From: Dietzia alimentaria 72
GTDB taxonomy: Bacteria > Actinomycetota > Actinomycetes > Mycobacteriales > Mycobacteriaceae
DNA: 43,195 nucleotides
Assembly (NCBI RefSeq): GCF_000226215.1
Contig: NZ_AGFF01000026.1
Coordinates: forward strand, 1-43,195
Reading direction: 5' to 3'
Shown here: positions 10,515 through 18,094 of the stretch, one piece after another
Layout of the letters: each line of letters begins with the position of its first letter
How positions within the stretch are numbered: the stretch's first letter is position 1
Program-made: the position numbers and the translations under genes
Notes under the pieces: model-generated
What the model was told of the DNA's origin: nothing
Seen by the model: the letters and a program-made list of their open reading frames with translations, nothing else
Database searches by the model: none

Positions 10515-11453
10515 TCAGGCCAGCAGCGCCGATACGAGCAGCAGGACTGGTAAGGCTCCGAGGGTCGTGAGTACCGCCGAGTCCCGCGCCAGCAGTGTTC
10601 CGTGCCCGTAGCGGGTGGCCACCACCAACACGTTCTGGGCGGTGGGCAGGGCGGCGGCCACCACCACCGTGAGTAGTTCGTGCTCGCGCATCCCCAGCAG
10701 GTACGCGCCGATCGCATAGGCGAGGAGCGGGTGCGCGATCAGCTTGAGCGCGCTGGCGAGCGCGATCTCCCGCCTGGGGGACGCGCCTGCTTCGAGAACC
10801 TTGACGCCGTAGAGCGACATCCCGAACACCAGCAGCGCGCCGGGGACGGAGATCTGACCCACCAGGTGCACGGGTTCGAGCACGCTGTCAGGAGGGTTCC
10901 AGGGCAGCGCGGCCACGACCACACCGGCGAGTGCGGCCAGAACGATCGGTTGGCGGACCGATTGCAGCAGCGCCGCGGGGGCACCCCCGCCTCCGTCCGC
11001 GCCCTCGGATCGAGCGGCCCGTTCGAGCACGGCGATCGCGATCGGCTGGAGCACGACAACCTGGAACAACAGGAGTGGCATCACGAAACCCAGGTCGCCC
11101 AGGACGTAGAGCGCAATGGGGATACCGAGGTTCGCCGAGTTGACGTAACCGGCGGAGAGGGCACCAACGACCAGATCGGCGGCAGGGCGCCGAAGCCACA
11201 GTCGGGCTATCGCTACGTAGGCCACGGCAATGATGATCGCCGAGACCGCGGAGACCACAAAGACACCGGTAAACACCTGATCGAGGGTCGTCCGCGCGAG
11301 AGCGTCGAGAAGAAGAGCCGGTGTGGCGACGTAGAACACCAGGCGATTGAGCACCAGGTGGGAGTCGCGCCCCAGCACCCCGGAACGCGCGAGCAACCAG
11401 CCCAGGGCAACGAGAGCGACGATCACGGCGAAGCCGTTAAGGACGCCGGCCAC
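10515..11453 (-). CDS. AEC-family (auxin efflux carrier-like) permease
   Basis: The 312-aa protein has about ten transmembrane segments and the membrane transport (AEC) family pattern: an N-terminal FAVIVALVALGWLLARSG helix, the GYVNSANLGIPIALYVLG segment with the conserved Asn/Pro break, and a C-terminal AAALPTAQNVLVVATRYG. The family exports small organic anions such as malate or amino acids; no substrate can be assigned here. The GTG start at 11453 is preceded by GAGGAGG at good spacing. It converges with the CPBP gene, leaving only 24 bp between stops. Confidence 0.86.
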   Translation of the reverse strand: MAGVLNGFAVIVALVALGWLLARSGVLGRDSHLVLNRLVFYVATPALLLDALARTTLDQVFTGVFVVSAVSAIIIAVAYVAIARLWLRRPAADLVVGALSAGYVNSANLGIPIALYVLGDLGFVMPLLLFQVVVLQPIAIAVLERAARSEGADGGGGAPAALLQSVRQPIVLAALAGVVVAALPWNPPDSVLEPVHLVGQISVPGALLVFGMSLYGVKVLEAGASPRREIALASALKLIAHPLLAYAIGAYLLGMREHELLTVVVAAALPTAQNVLVVATRYGHGTLLARDSAVLTTLGALPVLLLVSALLA

Positions 11454-11513
11454 TGGCGGCCTCCTCAGGTCGGACGAGGGAGCGGGTGAAGAAGAGGGAT
11501 AGAAGCCGGAAAG

Positions 11514-11562
11514 CCGATCGGGGCCGTGCGCTCCTGGTTACAGGAGGCACGACCCCGATCGG
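11514..11562 (-). terminator. Hairpin terminator after the rpmB-rpmG-rpsN-rpsR operon
   Basis: Arms at 11514-11536 and 11541-11562 pair over about 21 bp with one bulge and one mismatch, around a GTTA loop. The structure lies 81 bp beyond the rpsR stop in the direction of transcription. A moderately T-rich tract (read leftward, CTTTCC then CTTCTATC) follows it. It also separates the ribosomal operon from the AEC permease. Confidence 0.7.
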
Positions 11563-11642
11563 GTGGCTGTTGTCCGGTCGGCGGCCCGGTGGGCACACAC
11601 AGGACGCTCAGAACGGCAGCGGGCTACCGCTCCGAGGGTGAC

Positions 11643-11900
11643 TCAGCGGCTGGTGAACGGCAGAAGAGCCATCTCACGGGCGTTCTTGACGGCCACCGCG
11701 ACCTGACGCTGCTGCTGCGGGGTCAGACCGGTGACGCGACGCGAACGGATCTTGCCGCGATCGGAGATGAACGTGCGGAGGGTGTTGATGTCCTTGTAGT
11801 CGACCGTCTCGATACCCGCGACCTTCAACGGGTTCTTCTTCGGGCGACGACCCTCCTGGGCGCGGACCTTCTTGGAAGGGGTGCTACGTGCTTTAGCCAT
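11643..11900 (-). CDS. rpsR2: 30S ribosomal protein bS18, cysteine-free (zinc-independent) form
   Basis: The 85-aa protein ends in the typical S18 helix region ([39 protein letters not shown]). It has no cysteine at all, so it is the zinc-free paralogue type rather than the zinc-binding one. Last gene of the leftward L28-L33-S14-S18 operon, the same order as M. tuberculosis Rv2058c-Rv2055c, where the set is Zur-repressed and substitutes for zinc-binding ribosomal proteins during zinc starvation. Confidence 0.95.
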   Translation of the reverse strand: MAKARSTPSKKVRAQEGRRPKKNPLKVAGIETVDYKDINTLRTFISDRGKIRSRRVTGLTPQQQRQVAVAVKNAREMALLPFTSR

Positions 11901-11910
11901 GGTTACCTAC

Positions 11911-12216
11911 TCACCAGCTCGACTTCGTGACACCGGGCAGCTCGCCACGGTGGGCCATCTCGCGCATGCGGACACGCGAGAGGCCGAACTTACGGAGGTA
12001 GCCGCGCGGGCGGCCGTCCGCGACGTCGCGGTTACGCACTCGCACGGGCGAGGCGTCACGCGGCATCTTGTTGAGCGCGGTCTGGGCATCCATACGGGCC
12101 TCGTCCGAGCTCTCGGGGTTCTTGATGATGGTCTTGAGCTCGGCGCGACGCTCGGCGAACCGGGCGACCTTCGCCTTGCGCTGCTCGTTACGCGCGATCT
12201 TGGACTTCTTGGCCAC
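11911..12216 (-). CDS. rpsN2: 30S ribosomal protein uS14, cysteine-free form
   Basis: The 101-aa uS14 is the long form without the CxxC zinc knuckle; there are no cysteines. The C-terminal RNA-binding signature [34 protein letters not shown] is intact. It begins 3 bp after the rpmG stop and ends 10 bp before rpsR, consistent with a single transcript. Expected to replace a zinc-binding S14 encoded elsewhere; that copy is not in this window. Confidence 0.95.
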   Translation of the reverse strand: MAKKSKIARNEQRKAKVARFAERRAELKTIIKNPESSDEARMDAQTALNKMPRDASPVRVRNRDVADGRPRGYLRKFGLSRVRMREMAHRGELPGVTKSSW

Positions 12217-12219
12217 GGG

Positions 12220-12384
12220 TCAGCGCTCCTCTCGGAATTCGACGTGCTTACGGACGACCGGGTCGAACTTCTTGAGGACGATGCGGTCCGGATTGTTGCG
12301 GCGGTTCTTGCGGGTCACGTAGGTGAACCCGGTCCCGGCCGTGGACTTGAGCTTGATGATGGGACGAATATCGTTACGGGCCAT
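12220..12384 (-). CDS. rpmG1: 50S ribosomal protein bL33, cysteine-free form
   Basis: The 54-aa protein [20 protein letters not shown]... is a bL33 lacking the four zinc-ligand cysteines. The start at 12384 was chosen over a longer in-frame option because L33 family members begin at this methionine; the longer frame overlaps rpmB. There is 1 bp between the rpmB stop and this start codon. Confidence 0.93.
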   Translation of the reverse strand: MARNDIRPIIKLKSTAGTGFTYVTRKNRRNNPDRIVLKKFDPVVRKHVEFREER

Positions 12385-12385
12385 C

Positions 12386-12622
12386 TCAGATCTTCTCTCC
12401 ACGGGCGCGGATGCGAGCCACGACGGCTTCGATTCCGTCACGGTCAATGGTCTTGATGCCCTTGGTGGAGACCGTCAGCGTGACGCGACGACCCTCGGAG
12501 GGCACAAAGTAGCTACGGCGCTGGATGTTCGGGTTCCAGCGACGGTTGGTCCTGCGGTGTGAGTGCGAGACGGACTTGCCGAAACCCGGCTTCCGTCCCG
12601 TTACCTGGCAATGCGCCGACAT
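12386..12622 (-). CDS. rpmB2: 50S ribosomal protein bL28, zinc-free type
   Basis: The 78-aa bL28 starts [29 protein letters not shown]. One cysteine remains (C5), but the CxxC pair of zinc-binding L28 is reduced to CxxT, so the site is not expected to hold zinc. The start was set at 12622 because AAGGAG precedes it at 9 nt and family homology begins there. It is the first gene of the leftward zinc-free operon and faces the 12623-13031 control region. Confidence 0.93.
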   Translation of the reverse strand: MSAHCQVTGRKPGFGKSVSHSHRRTNRRWNPNIQRRSYFVPSEGRRVTLTVSTKGIKTIDRDGIEAVVARIRARGEKI

Positions 12623-12759
12623 GGCGTGGTTCTCCTTCCGCCTCCTCGTGCGGTGGCGCGTGATGGGCCGGTCCTGCCGGCCTGGGCCGACGGGTCGAAT
12701 CACCACGTCGCGAACACCGTGGAAGGCGATAGCAAACGTGCAGACAACAGCGATGGTCT

Positions 12760-12789
12760 AGTTTACGGGCCGGCCGCCGGAAACGGTAA
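12760..12789 (-). promoter_or_regulatory. Candidate promoter of the rpmB2-rpmG1-rpsN2-rpsR2 operon
   Basis: On the minus strand TTACCG (12789-12784) and TAAACT (12765-12760) are spaced 18 bp. The TAnnnT -10 is a good match. An imperfect palindrome (12761-12784) fills the spacer and overlaps the -10, a position suited to a repressor. Confidence 0.4.
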
Positions 12790-12814
12790 TCGGCACGTCA
12801 GTGACGGTTCGGGC

Positions 12815-12847
12815 GCGATCCAGTGGCGATCCAGTGGCGATTCCGTG
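12815..12847. repeat. Three tandem 11-bp repeats
   Basis: GCGATCCAGTG occurs twice in succession (12815-12825, 12826-12836), followed by a third copy differing at three positions, GCGATTCCGTG (12837-12847). The unit is about one helical turn, so a protein binding each unit would contact the same DNA face. It lies midway between the two divergent promoters. Confidence 0.75.
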
Positions 12848-12888
12848 GACTCTGCGGGAGAGATGAGGCCAGGTTCGAGGCGCACGAA

Positions 12889-12918
12889 TTGGGTGCCCGG
12901 CCATCGTACGGGTACGAT
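12889..12918 (+). promoter_or_regulatory. Candidate promoter and palindromic operator of rpmE2-rpmF
   Basis: TTGGGT (12889-12894) and TACGAT (12913-12918) are 18 bp apart. The -10 is the right end of a perfect palindrome, ATCGTAC-GG-GTACGAT (12903-12918), which could be a repressor site covering the -10. The palindrome does not resemble a Zur box. Confidence 0.42.
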
Positions 12919-13031
12919 CTACCGATGCGTGTGCTGACACCGGAATCCCCGGTTCGGCCACTGGCCACGGCCTGCTCCCGCAAGGGCGGGCGCCAGACCC
13001 ACAGACTTCGACCGAGCTAGAGGGATCCAGT

Positions 13032-13295
13032 ATGAAGAACGACATCCACCCCGACTACCACCCGGTGGTCTTTAAGGACTCGGGCACGGGCACCACGTTC
13101 CTGACCCGTTCCACCGCGTCGAGCAGCCGCACGGTCGAGTGGGAGGACGGCAACACCTACCCGCTCATCGTGGTGGACGTGACCAGCGAGTCGCACCCGT
13201 TCTGGACCGGCGCGCAGCGTGTCATGGACACCGCAGGCCGCGTCGAGAAGTTCCAGCGCCGCTACGGCAACCGCACCCGCCGCGCCGCCAAGTGA
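13032..13295 (+). CDS. rpmE2: 50S ribosomal protein bL31 type B (zinc-independent)
   Basis: The 87-aa type B bL31 starts [16 protein letters not shown] and has the type B markers [22 protein letters not shown]. It lacks all cysteines of the zinc-binding type A form. AGAGGGATC precedes the ATG. Type B L31 replaces type A under zinc limitation in bacteria that carry both. It pairs with rpmF 55 bp downstream and is divergent from the zinc-free L28 operon. Confidence 0.94.
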   Translation: MKNDIHPDYHPVVFKDSGTGTTFLTRSTASSSRTVEWEDGNTYPLIVVDVTSESHPFWTGAQRVMDTAGRVEKFQRRYGNRTRRAAK

Positions 13296-13299
13296 GACG

Positions 13300-13320
13300 C
13301 GGGGCCCCGATAGGGCCCCG
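13300..13320 (+). terminator. Hairpin between rpmE2 and rpmF (possible attenuator)
   Basis: CGGGGCCC and GGGCCCCG pair over 8 bp around a CGATA loop, 4 bp after the rpmE2 stop. No T tract follows, so it may be a partial terminator or an mRNA-stabilising/processing element that sets the L31 to L32 ratio. Confidence 0.45.
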
Positions 13321-13350
13321 AACCCACACCGAGACCCGAGGACGATAATC

Positions 13351-13521
13351 ATGGCAGTTCCCAAGCGCCGCCTCTCGCGCGCCAACACCCACTCCCGCCG
13401 CTCGCAGTGGAAGGCCGACAACGTCGCCATCCAGGAAACCAAGATCGACGGTCGCCCCGTGGTCCTGCCGCGCCGCCTGGTGAAGGCCGCGCAGCTCGGC
13501 CTGATCGACCTCGACCGCTGA
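13351..13521 (+). CDS. rpmF: 50S ribosomal protein bL32, cysteine-free form
   Basis: The 56-aa protein starts [22 protein letters not shown], the invariant L32 N terminus, and ends [18 protein letters not shown] without the two CxxC zinc pairs of the common form. The cysteine-free form is what I recall for M. tuberculosis rpmF, which likewise precedes mprA. A purine stretch CCCGAGGACG lies before the ATG. A strong hairpin follows. Confidence 0.94.
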   Translation: MAVPKRRLSRANTHSRRSQWKADNVAIQETKIDGRPVVLPRRLVKAAQLGLIDLDR

Positions 13522-13560
13522 GCCCGGCGGCTTGTAGAGCCGCCCGCACACGCCCGGTCA

Positions 13561-13596
13561 CGAGCCCGGCGGGTCCTTTGGGACCCGCCGGGCTCG
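13561..13596 (+). terminator. Hairpin terminator after rpmF
   Basis: A perfect 16-bp stem (CGAGCCCGGCGGGTCC and its complement) with a TTTG loop stands 39 bp after the rpmF stop. It has no long T tract, as is common in GC-rich actinobacteria. It separates the ribosomal pair from mprA. Confidence 0.8.
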
Positions 13597-13693
13597 TCGG
13601 CATTGTGTCGCTTTGGCGGGCCGAGCGCGTGCATCGGGTCGAGCTCACCGATTCCTCAGCACCGGTTCAGGCGCGTGCGCGAGACTTGCCGTC

Positions 13694-14377
13694 ATGAAGA
13701 TCCTCGTGGTGGACGACGACCAGGCCGTGCGCGAATCGCTGCGGCGTTCCCTGACGTTCAACGGTTACGACGTCGAGCTGGCGGGCGACGGAGTCGAGGC
13801 GATCGAACGCGTCGATGCTAACCGTCCGGATGCGGTGATCCTCGATGTGATGATGCCGCGACGGGACGGCCTGGAGGTCTGCCGCATCCTGCGCAGCCGG
13901 GGGGACGATCTTCCGGTGTTGATGCTGACCGCGCGAGACGCCGTCTCGGAGCGGGTGGCAGGCCTCGACGCCGGCGCCGACGACTACCTGCCCAAGCCGT
14001 TCGCCCTTGAAGAACTCCTCGCGCGGCTTCGGGCTCTTCTACGTCGTCGTGGCTCCGACGGCGAGGACGTGGACGAGGTCCTGGAGTTCGAGGACCTCCA
14101 CATGGACCTGGCGACCCGTGAGGTCACCCGAGGGGAGCGCCGGATCCAGCTGACGCGGACCGAGTTCTCACTCCTCGAACTCCTCATGCATCACCCACGC
14201 AGGGTTCTGACACGCAGCCACATCCTCGAGGAGGTGTGGGGGTACGACTTCCCGACTTCGGGCAACGCTCTGGAGGTGTACATCGGATACCTGCGTCGTA
14301 AGACGGAAGGGGAGGGCGAGACCCGGCTGATTCACACTGTTCGCGGTGTCGGGTACGTGCTGCGCGAGACACCCTAG
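13694..14377 (+). CDS. mprA: MprA-like OmpR-family response regulator
   Basis: The 227-aa protein has a receiver domain with acidic pocket D7-D9, phospho-acceptor D51 in [12 protein letters not shown]79 and K101 (LPKPF). A winged-helix DNA-binding domain follows ([29 protein letters not shown], then the VRGVGYVLR end). Followed immediately by its sensor and by an HtrA/PepD protease, the arrangement of mprA-mprB-pepD that controls envelope stress and sigma factor genes in M. tuberculosis. No Shine-Dalgarno is visible; a weak GAGACT hexamer 7 nt before ATG 13694 would fit leaderless transcription. Confidence 0.92.
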   Translation: MKILVVDDDQAVRESLRRSLTFNGYDVELAGDGVEAIERVDANRPDAVILDVMMPRRDGLEVCRILRSRGDDLPVLMLTARDAVSERVAGLDAGADDYLPKPFALEELLARLRALLRRRGSDGEDVDEVLEFEDLHMDLATREVTRGERRIQLTRTEFSLLELLMHHPRRVLTRSHILEEVWGYDFPTSGNALEVYIGYLRRKTEGEGETRLIHTVRGVGYVLRETP

Positions 14378-15768
14378 TGCCGGGACGCACGATGAAGTCG
14401 GGCTCCGGACCGATATCGCTGCATCAGCGGGTCACCCTGCTCGCGGCGAGTTCGGTGGGCGTCGCAGTGGCCCTGATGGCCGTCGCGGCGTACTTCGTCG
14501 TGTCGGGATCGATGTACAGCGACGTGAACAACCGCCTGCAGCAGCAGGCCGATCAACTGGTGAACAGCCAGTTGGCGTCAGAATTCGCGTTGCAGTCCCG
14601 CAGTACTCTCATCGCCCTGCGGGCGTTCAACCCCAACCTGGACGCCCAGATCGTGGCGCCATCGGGGATCAGGACAGCGACGGGCGAGCCTTTCCAGATC
14701 GGTGCACCGGAGATCGCCGTCGTCCGCGGAGACGAGTTGTCGAGTCTGCGGACCTCCGGAGGGAAGCAGATCTACGCGGTCGGGGTCCGCGACGGCTCCA
14801 CTCTGATCCTGGCCCAGGACCTCAGCCCCACGCGGGCGGCGCTGAATCGGCTCGCGATAGTCCTGACGTTGGTCGGCGCGGCGGGGATCGCGCTGGCTGC
14901 CGTGGCCGGGACCGCGGTGGGGCGTACCGGGTTGGCGCCGGTCGCCCGGCTGACGAGGGCGGTGGAGCGGATTGCGCGAACCGATGACCTGCGTCCTATC
15001 CCGGTGGCCGGCGATGACGAGATCGCCCGGCTCACGTCCAGCTTCAATCAGATGCTCGTGGCGCTGGGAGAGAGCAGGGAGCGGCAGGCACGGCTCGTCG
15101 CCGACGCCGGTCACGAGCTCAAGACCCCACTGACGAGTCTGCGGACCAATGTCGAGTTACTCATCGCGGCTAGCCGCCCGGGGGCCCGCAGCATCCCCGA
15201 CGAGGACCGCGGCGGTCTGGAGAGGGACGTGATCGGCCAGATCTCGGAGCTCAGCCAGCTCGTGGGAGACCTTGTCGAGCTAGCCCGGGAGGACTCGGGT
15301 GAGGTCGAATTAGAACCCGTCGCGATCTCGGAGGCCGTGGAGCGTGCGCTCGAGAGGGTGCGGCGCCGCAGGCACGATGTGGAGTTCGACGTCCTGTTGA
15401 CCCCCTGGTATTCCTTCGGCGATTCGGCGGGCCTCGAACGTGCCGTGTTGAACATCTGCGACAACGCGGCAAAGTGGAGCCCCACCGGCGGGAAGGTGAC
15501 AGTGCGCATGCAGCCGCTCTCCGAGTCGGTCATGGAGTTGACCGTCGCCGATCAGGGACCGGGTATCCCCGAAGAGGACCGTCAGCTGGTCTTCGAGCGT
15601 TTCCACCGTTCCCGCGAAGCGCGGGCGATGCCCGGGTCCGGGCTGGGACTCGCGATCGTCCGGCAGGCCGTCACGAGGCACGGTGGGACCGTCGAGATCG
15701 GTGACGCAGACGGTGGCGGGACCGAGGTGCGGATGACGATCCCCGGGACCGCGCAGCCTCCAGACTGA
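14377..15768 (+). CDS. mprB: MprB-like sensor histidine kinase
   Basis: The 463-aa membrane kinase has an N-terminal transmembrane helix (VTLLAASSVGVAVALMAVAA, about 24-43), an extracytoplasmic sensor of about 110 residues, a second helix (IVLTLVGAAGIALAAVAGTAV), HAMP, the H-box with H246 in DAGHELKTPLTSLR, N-box DNAAKWS, G1 DQGPGIPEED and G2 GSGLGLAIV. It phosphorylates MprA in response to cell-envelope stress. The GTG at 14377 overlaps the mprA stop (TAGTG); ATG 14392 is an alternative start giving a protein 5 residues shorter. Confidence 0.92.
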   Translation: MPGRTMKSGSGPISLHQRVTLLAASSVGVAVALMAVAAYFVVSGSMYSDVNNRLQQQADQLVNSQLASEFALQSRSTLIALRAFNPNLDAQIVAPSGIRTATGEPFQIGAPEIAVVRGDELSSLRTSGGKQIYAVGVRDGSTLILAQDLSPTRAALNRLAIVLTLVGAAGIALAAVAGTAVGRTGLAPVARLTRAVERIARTDDLRPIPVAGDDEIARLTSSFNQMLVALGESRERQARLVADAGHELKTPLTSLRTNVELLIAASRPGARSIPDEDRGGLERDVIGQISELSQLVGDLVELAREDSGEVELEPVAISEAVERALERVRRRRHDVEFDVLLTPWYSFGDSAGLERAVLNICDNAAKWSPTGGKVTVRMQPLSESVMELTVADQGPGIPEEDRQLVFERFHRSREARAMPGSGLGLAIVRQAVTRHGGTVEIGDADGGGTEVRMTIPGTAQPPD

Positions 15769-15865
15769 GGCATTCCCGGGCCGGAGCCAGTAGCACAGCG
15801 ACCGCCCCGAAAAGTTCCGGCAGATTTCGATTCATCTCAGCGGGCGCACAGCGCCGTGAGGGAGC

Positions 15866-17242
15866 ATGAGGACCATGGAAAACGAAAACGGTGGAGGACC
15901 GGAAGGCCGTGGACCCGGGGAGGAATGGGCCCGGGGGACGGGAGCCGGTGCTGCGGGCCGTAGCCCTTACGGCTCCTCTGGCCCGCCGAACCGGGGGTGG
16001 GGCGAGGGTCAACGCACCACCGCCTTCCCGACCGCACCGTACCCGGGAACCGCGAGCCAATCACAGCAGCCCGGCCAGACGTTCCCGCCCGGACAGGCCT
16101 ACCCACAGGGACAGACGTTCCCTCCGGGGCAGGCGTTCCCGCCGGGCCAGCCGGGCGGGGCTCCTCAGGTGGGCAGCGGAAAATCCGGTAGAGGCCTGCT
16201 CGCCGCCGGGGTGGTGGCCGCGATGCTCGTCTCGGGGGGCCTCGGCGGATGGATCGGAGCCTCTGTCGCAGGTAGCGGCACGACGGGCCTGGCTTCGCCG
16301 ATCAGTGCCTCCCAACCCGTAGGGGAGGCCCCGGACGGAACCGTCGAGGCGGTAGCGGACAAGGTGCTACCCAGCGTGGTCTCGATCGATGTCCGGGGCG
16401 AGGCCGGCAGGGGAGAGGGTTCCGGAGTCGTTCTCACGACGGATGGACTGATCATCACCAACAATCACGTGATCGGCATGGCGGCGGCGGGTGGCCGCAT
16501 CCAAGTGCGCTTCGACGACGGAACCAAGGTTCCGGCGAGCGTGGTGGGCACTGATCCGGCAACCGATGTCGCGGTGATCAAGGTAGAGAAATCCACGCCT
16601 TTGAATCCCATCGCTCTGGGGAGTTCCGCGAGCCTCACCGAGGGGCAGGCGGTCGCGGCCGTGGGCTCCCCGCTGGGCTTGTCCGGAACGGTCACCACCG
16701 GCATCGTCTCCGCTCTCAACCGGCCGGTACGGGCCGGAGGTGAACAGTCCGACCAGAGCACGGTGATCGACGCCATCCAGACGGACGCCGCGGTCAACCC
16801 CGGTAACTCCGGGGGCGCTCTGGTCAACATGAACGGTGAACTGGTCGGGATCAACTCGGCCATCGCGTCCATGGGTTCGGGTTCGTCGGGCTCGATCGGC
16901 CTCGGTTTCGCGATCCCCGTCGACCAAGCCCGCCGCATTGCTGATCAGCTGATCAAGCAGGGTTATGCAACCCGAGCGGTGTTGGGAGTCGCTGTGAGCG
17001 ATTCCCCAGAGGGCGACGGCTCGCTGGTGCGATCGGTCGAGGCCGGCGGACCCGCCGACCGGGCGGGCATCAAGGAGGGCGCGGTGATCACCCAGGTCGG
17101 TGACCGCCTGATCGAGGGAGGCGACTCCCTGGTGGCGGCAATCCGTTCCCGGGCGCCCGGGGACACGATCTCCGTCACCTATGCTGCAGGTGTGGGCGAA
17201 GAGCCGATAACTGTTGACGTGGTACTGGGAGAGGCGAGATGA
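15866..17242 (+). CDS. pepD: HtrA/DegP-type membrane-anchored serine protease (PepD-like)
   Basis: The 458-aa protein begins with a disordered cytoplasmic tail rich in Pro/Gly/Gln (repeats of the form QTFPPG/QAFPPG, about 72-98). A single membrane anchor (GLLAAGVVAAMLVSGGLGGWIGA) follows, then a trypsin-like domain with catalytic H201 (NNHVIG), D234 (ATDVAVIKV) and S315 (NPGNSGGAL), and a C-terminal PDZ domain (LGVAVSDSP... DRAGIKEGAVITQVGDRLIEG). It degrades or refolds misfolded exported proteins and in mycobacteria is an MprAB target. ATG 15866 or ATG 15875 can be the start. It overlaps the next gene by 4 nt. Confidence 0.92.
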   Translation: MRTMENENGGGPEGRGPGEEWARGTGAGAAGRSPYGSSGPPNRGWGEGQRTTAFPTAPYPGTASQSQQPGQTFPPGQAYPQGQTFPPGQAFPPGQPGGAPQVGSGKSGRGLLAAGVVAAMLVSGGLGGWIGASVAGSGTTGLASPISASQPVGEAPDGTVEAVADKVLPSVVSIDVRGEAGRGEGSGVVLTTDGLIITNNHVIGMAAAGGRIQVRFDDGTKVPASVVGTDPATDVAVIKVEKSTPLNPIALGSSASLTEGQAVAAVGSPLGLSGTVTTGIVSALNRPVRAGGEQSDQSTVIDAIQTDAAVNPGNSGGALVNMNGELVGINSAIASMGSGSSGSIGLGFAIPVDQARRIADQLIKQGYATRAVLGVAVSDSPEGDGSLVRSVEAGGPADRAGIKEGAVITQVGDRLIEGGDSLVAAIRSRAPGDTISVTYAAGVGEEPITVDVVLGEAR

Positions 17243-17814
17243 GCACGAGATTCGATCCGAGAACCCTGCCCGGTGGACGCCGACTGCCCGGCGAAGTCGA
17301 ATTCGACCCCGCAGCTGATGAGCCGGTGGAGCCCCGCATCGCAGGCCGTGCCATGGTCGTGGTGGTGACCGACCGGGTGGACGGTCGGGAGGATTCGATC
17401 GGACCACTGGTCACAGAACTCCTCGAGGAGGAGGGGTTCCTGGTGGGCGGCGTGGTGAGTGTGCCGTCCGACGTGACCGAGGTCCGCAAGGCTCTGGAGA
17501 CGGCGGTCGTGGGTGGATTCGACTTCGTGGTCACGATCGGTGGGACTGGCGTCGGTCCCCGGGATATCACGCCGGAGGTGACCGAGGAGATCCTCGACCA
17601 GCGACTGCCGGGCATTGCCGAGGCGCTTCGCTCATCCGGTCTCACTGCGGGCGCGGTGGATTCGATCGTCTCGCGCGGCCACGTAGGCGTCTCCGGCAGC
17701 ACCGTGGTGGCTAATCTCGCGCCCAGCCGCGCAGCGATCCGTGACGGTATGGCGACGTTGTGTCCACTGGTTTCGTATGTGGTCGCGCAACTGTCGGCGC
17801 TCGACGCGCTGTGA
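17239..17814 (+). CDS. moaB2: MoaB/Mog-family molybdopterin adenylyltransferase-like protein
   Basis: The 191-aa protein has the MoCF-fold signature VTIGGTGVGPRDITPEVTEEIL, which binds the molybdopterin phosphate in this family. It also has an N-terminal extension of about 30 residues before the domain (AMVVVVTDRVDGREDSIGPLV). M. tuberculosis moaB2 (Rv0984) sits in the same place after pepD. Other molybdenum cofactor genes are absent from the window apart from the MoeA-like Glp, so a true cofactor role is uncertain. The ATG overlaps the pepD stop by ATGA; the stop overlaps the following GTG. Confidence 0.87.
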   Translation: MSTRFDPRTLPGGRRLPGEVEFDPAADEPVEPRIAGRAMVVVVTDRVDGREDSIGPLVTELLEEEGFLVGGVVSVPSDVTEVRKALETAVVGGFDFVVTIGGTGVGPRDITPEVTEEILDQRLPGIAEALRSSGLTAGAVDSIVSRGHVGVSGSTVVANLAPSRAAIRDGMATLCPLVSYVVAQLSALDAL

Positions 17815-18008
17815 CGAACCGACCCGCGGGCCGTGCCCCGGGGTCAGCCCCGGGCGGTGACCGCGCCCGTCGCGCCGCGGACCGCGCCAAGATCGACGAG
17901 GTGTTCGGCGAGACCTTGCCCGAGACCACGTCGGACGAGGCGCGGGGTCGGGACGGCCGGGTCGACGACGACTGGTGGCGTGACCAGCTCCCGCCGCACC
18001 ACGGCTAA
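17811..18008 (+). CDS. Small conserved acidic/Trp-rich protein of unknown function
   Basis: The 65-aa protein begins at a GTG overlapping the moaB2 stop (GTGA). An N-terminal basic low-complexity part is followed by DRAKIDEVFGETLPETTSDE and a striking end, DDDWWRDQLPPHHG. I recall similar short proteins with a DDWWRDQ-PPHH tail in other Mycobacteriales, often annotated hypothetical, but have no name for it. There is no signal peptide, transmembrane segment or cysteine. Translational coupling to moaB2 and the terminator right after it support a real gene. Confidence 0.75.
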   Translation: MTNRPAGRAPGSAPGGDRARRAADRAKIDEVFGETLPETTSDEARGRDGRVDDDWWRDQLPPHHG

Positions 18009-18027
18009 CCCGGCTGAATCGACAAAG

Positions 18028-18069
18028 ACGTGGGCCCCGCATCCCGGGACAGGGAGGCGGGGCCCACGT
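18028..18069. terminator. Bidirectional hairpin terminator between the moaB2 operon and mscL
   Basis: ACGTGGGCCCCGC (18028-18040) and its exact complement (18057-18069) form a 13-bp stem with a 16-nt loop. It sits between convergent genes, 20 bp after one stop and 26 bp from the other, so it can serve both strands. Confidence 0.78.
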
Positions 18070-18094
18070 GGTGATCCAGAGAGCGGCGGTTCCG

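Larger units (their letters stand above)
12623..13031. other. 409-bp control region between divergent zinc-free ribosomal operons
   Basis: No gene is apparent. The region holds a leftward promoter candidate (12760-12789) with an imperfect 24-bp palindrome GTTTaCGG...CCGgAAAC at 12761-12784, three tandem 11-bp units (12815-12847), and a rightward promoter candidate (12889-12918) whose -10 is inside a perfect palindrome (12903-12918). Leaders of about 130 nt and 107 nt are implied on the two sides. I do not see the AT-rich palindrome expected of a Zur box. Confidence 0.5.

Noticed and set aside
13344-13352. GATAATCAT word at the rpmF start codon, a possible half Zur box
   Set aside because: Only the left half resembles a Zur site, the right half (GGCAG) does not. 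It overlaps the start codon inside the rpmE2-rpmF transcript rather than a promoter.
16075-16160. Repeats in the pepD N terminus as a mobile or CRISPR-like repeat
   Set aside because: They encode in-frame Pro/Gly/Gln repeats of the disordered tail common in HtrA proteins of mycolata. There are no spacers or palindromes.
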